64,000 nucleotides of DNA from Acinetobacter sp. WCHAc010034 (GTDB taxonomy: Bacteria > Pseudomonadota > Gammaproteobacteria > Pseudomonadales > Moraxellaceae). The notes beneath the pieces are model-generated. The model ran no database searches. It was not told the origin of the DNA and worked only from the letters and a program-made list of their open reading frames with translations. The position numbers and the translations under genes are program-made. This document shows, piece after piece, positions 63,379 to 64,000 of this stretch (position 1 is its first letter; each line of letters opens with the position of its first letter). The stretch covers positions 1,488,001 through 1,552,000 of the forward strand of contig NZ_CP032279.1 of assembly GCF_001696615.3 (NCBI RefSeq), in the 5' to 3' direction.

Positions 63379-64000
63379 ATGCCAAATTTTAACACTAGGC
63401 CGCATGCGCAGGCGCTGATTCTGCTGTTTATCGCCATGATCAGCATGCAGGGCAGCGGCTCGCTTGCCAAAATCCTGTTCGGCCAGTTTTCGGTGCTGAC
63501 TGTATCAGTCATGCGCCTGCTGTTAGGCGCGCTGATTCTGGCGCTGCTGTTTAAAATCTGGCAGATTAATTTTAAGCAGGTGAACTGGAAAGCCATTATC
63601 AGCTACGGCGGCGCCTTAGCCGGCATGAATGCGCTGTTTTACCTGTCGCTTGACCGCCTGCCGCTCGGCATTGCGGTTTCTTTTGAATTTATCGGGCCAT
63701 TAAGCGTTGCGCTGTACCACGCGCGGCAAAAGTTTGATTTTGTCTGGGTGGGCCTGGCTGTTGCAGGCCTGGCGCTGCTGTTTCCTTTTGATCAGGCTGC
63801 CCAGTCGCTTGACCCGCTGGGCATTCTGTTTGCGCTAAGCGCGGGCGCCTGCTGGGCGCTGTATATTATTTCCGGGCAGAAGCCTTCCGGCGTTTCCGGC
63901 AACCATACGGTATGCCTGGGCATGTTCGTCGGCATGCTGTGCCTGATGCCGGTTGCGCTGTTTTCCGGCATGACCGCTGCGGTTTTTGAGCCTGAAAATT
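63379..64000 (+). CDS. EamA/RhtA-type exporter, cut by the window end
   Basis: The first 207 codons of a DMT (EamA) transporter with about seven membrane segments visible. FEFIGPLSVALYHARQ, GALILALLFKIW and the overall layout resemble RhtA, the threonine/homoserine exporter. The start ATG 63379 has only a weak ribosome binding site. A C-terminal part of roughly 80-90 residues is expected beyond the window. Confidence 0.85.
   Translation, partial: MPNFNTRPHAQALILLFIAMISMQGSGSLAKILFGQFSVLTVSVMRLLLGALILALLFKIWQINFKQVNWKAIISYGGALAGMNALFYLSLDRLPLGIAVSFEFIGPLSVALYHARQKFDFVWVGLAVAGLALLFPFDQAAQSLDPLGILFALSAGACWALYIISGQKPSGVSGNHTVCLGMFVGMLCLMPVALFSGMTAAVFEPEN

Overview
The window reads as a chromosomal segment of an Acinetobacter species or a very close Moraxellaceae relative, with GC content that looks high for that genus. 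Supporting evidence is the AbeM-type MATE pump and CraA-type MFS pump, both aligning well with the A. baumannii proteins as I remember them, the leuC-leuD-lipoprotein-leuB order, and the divergent pair of D-2-hydroxyglutarate dehydrogenase and serA. Most of the sequence is core genome: densely packed genes with many clean intrinsic terminators. No tRNA or rRNA gene, CRISPR array, prophage or replication origin was seen.

Layout. 0-7.4 kb: an NYN nuclease (cut by the window edge), topA, a small membrane protein, a second degenerate PIN/NYN-like protein, and divergent slyX/uup. 7.6-9.7 kb: a late acyltransferase of lipid A and a GT4 glycosyltransferase. 10.4-18.5 kb: asd, a FimV-like landmark protein split into two genes, an asparaginase, truA, an AraC regulator and infA. 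18.5-22.8 kb: a small lipoprotein, then an operon of a DUF6915-like gene plus four tandem paralogues of a family I do not recognise; the third paralogue carries an in-frame amber stop ahead of its conserved C-terminus. 22.8-26.9 kb: leucine operon. 27-33.2 kb: lipoprotein, DUF2061 protein behind a Fur-like box, LysR regulator, hemN and hemF divergent, aroE. 33.3-40.3 kb: a large acidic lipoprotein with a His/Glu-rich insert, an acyl-CoA dehydrogenase, an acyltransferase and a secreted amidohydrolase.

40.3-43.3 kb is the clearest recent change: an AT-rich rmuC gene is interrupted by a 788-bp IS1-family element with 23-bp imperfect inverted repeats and an 8-bp target duplication. Removing the element and one duplication restores an open frame of 547 codons. 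43.4-55.7 kb: hemW, a YdcZ-type transporter, abeM, an ABC1/UbiB-family protein, a cysteine-free L31 paralogue behind a strong Zur-box match, crcB, a HopJ-family protein, a chagasin-like inhibitor, two distant paralogous envelope proteins around a methyltransferase, an orphan ParA, a PerM/AI-2E-family protein and sodC. 55.9-64 kb: a DUF3817 protein, craA, an AT-rich AbiH-family anti-phage gene that looks acquired, a lipoprotein, D-2-hydroxyglutarate dehydrogenase with serA, and the start of an EamA/RhtA-type exporter.

Themes: heme synthesis has three genes here (hemN, hemF, hemW), with both the oxygen-dependent and oxygen-independent coproporphyrinogen oxidases present. Serine synthesis and D-2-hydroxyglutarate recycling sit back to back. 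Metal control is suggested by a Zur box and a Fur-like box. The best candidate for something undescribed is the five-gene operon at 19.1-22.8 kb; the AbiH gene is the best candidate defence gene.
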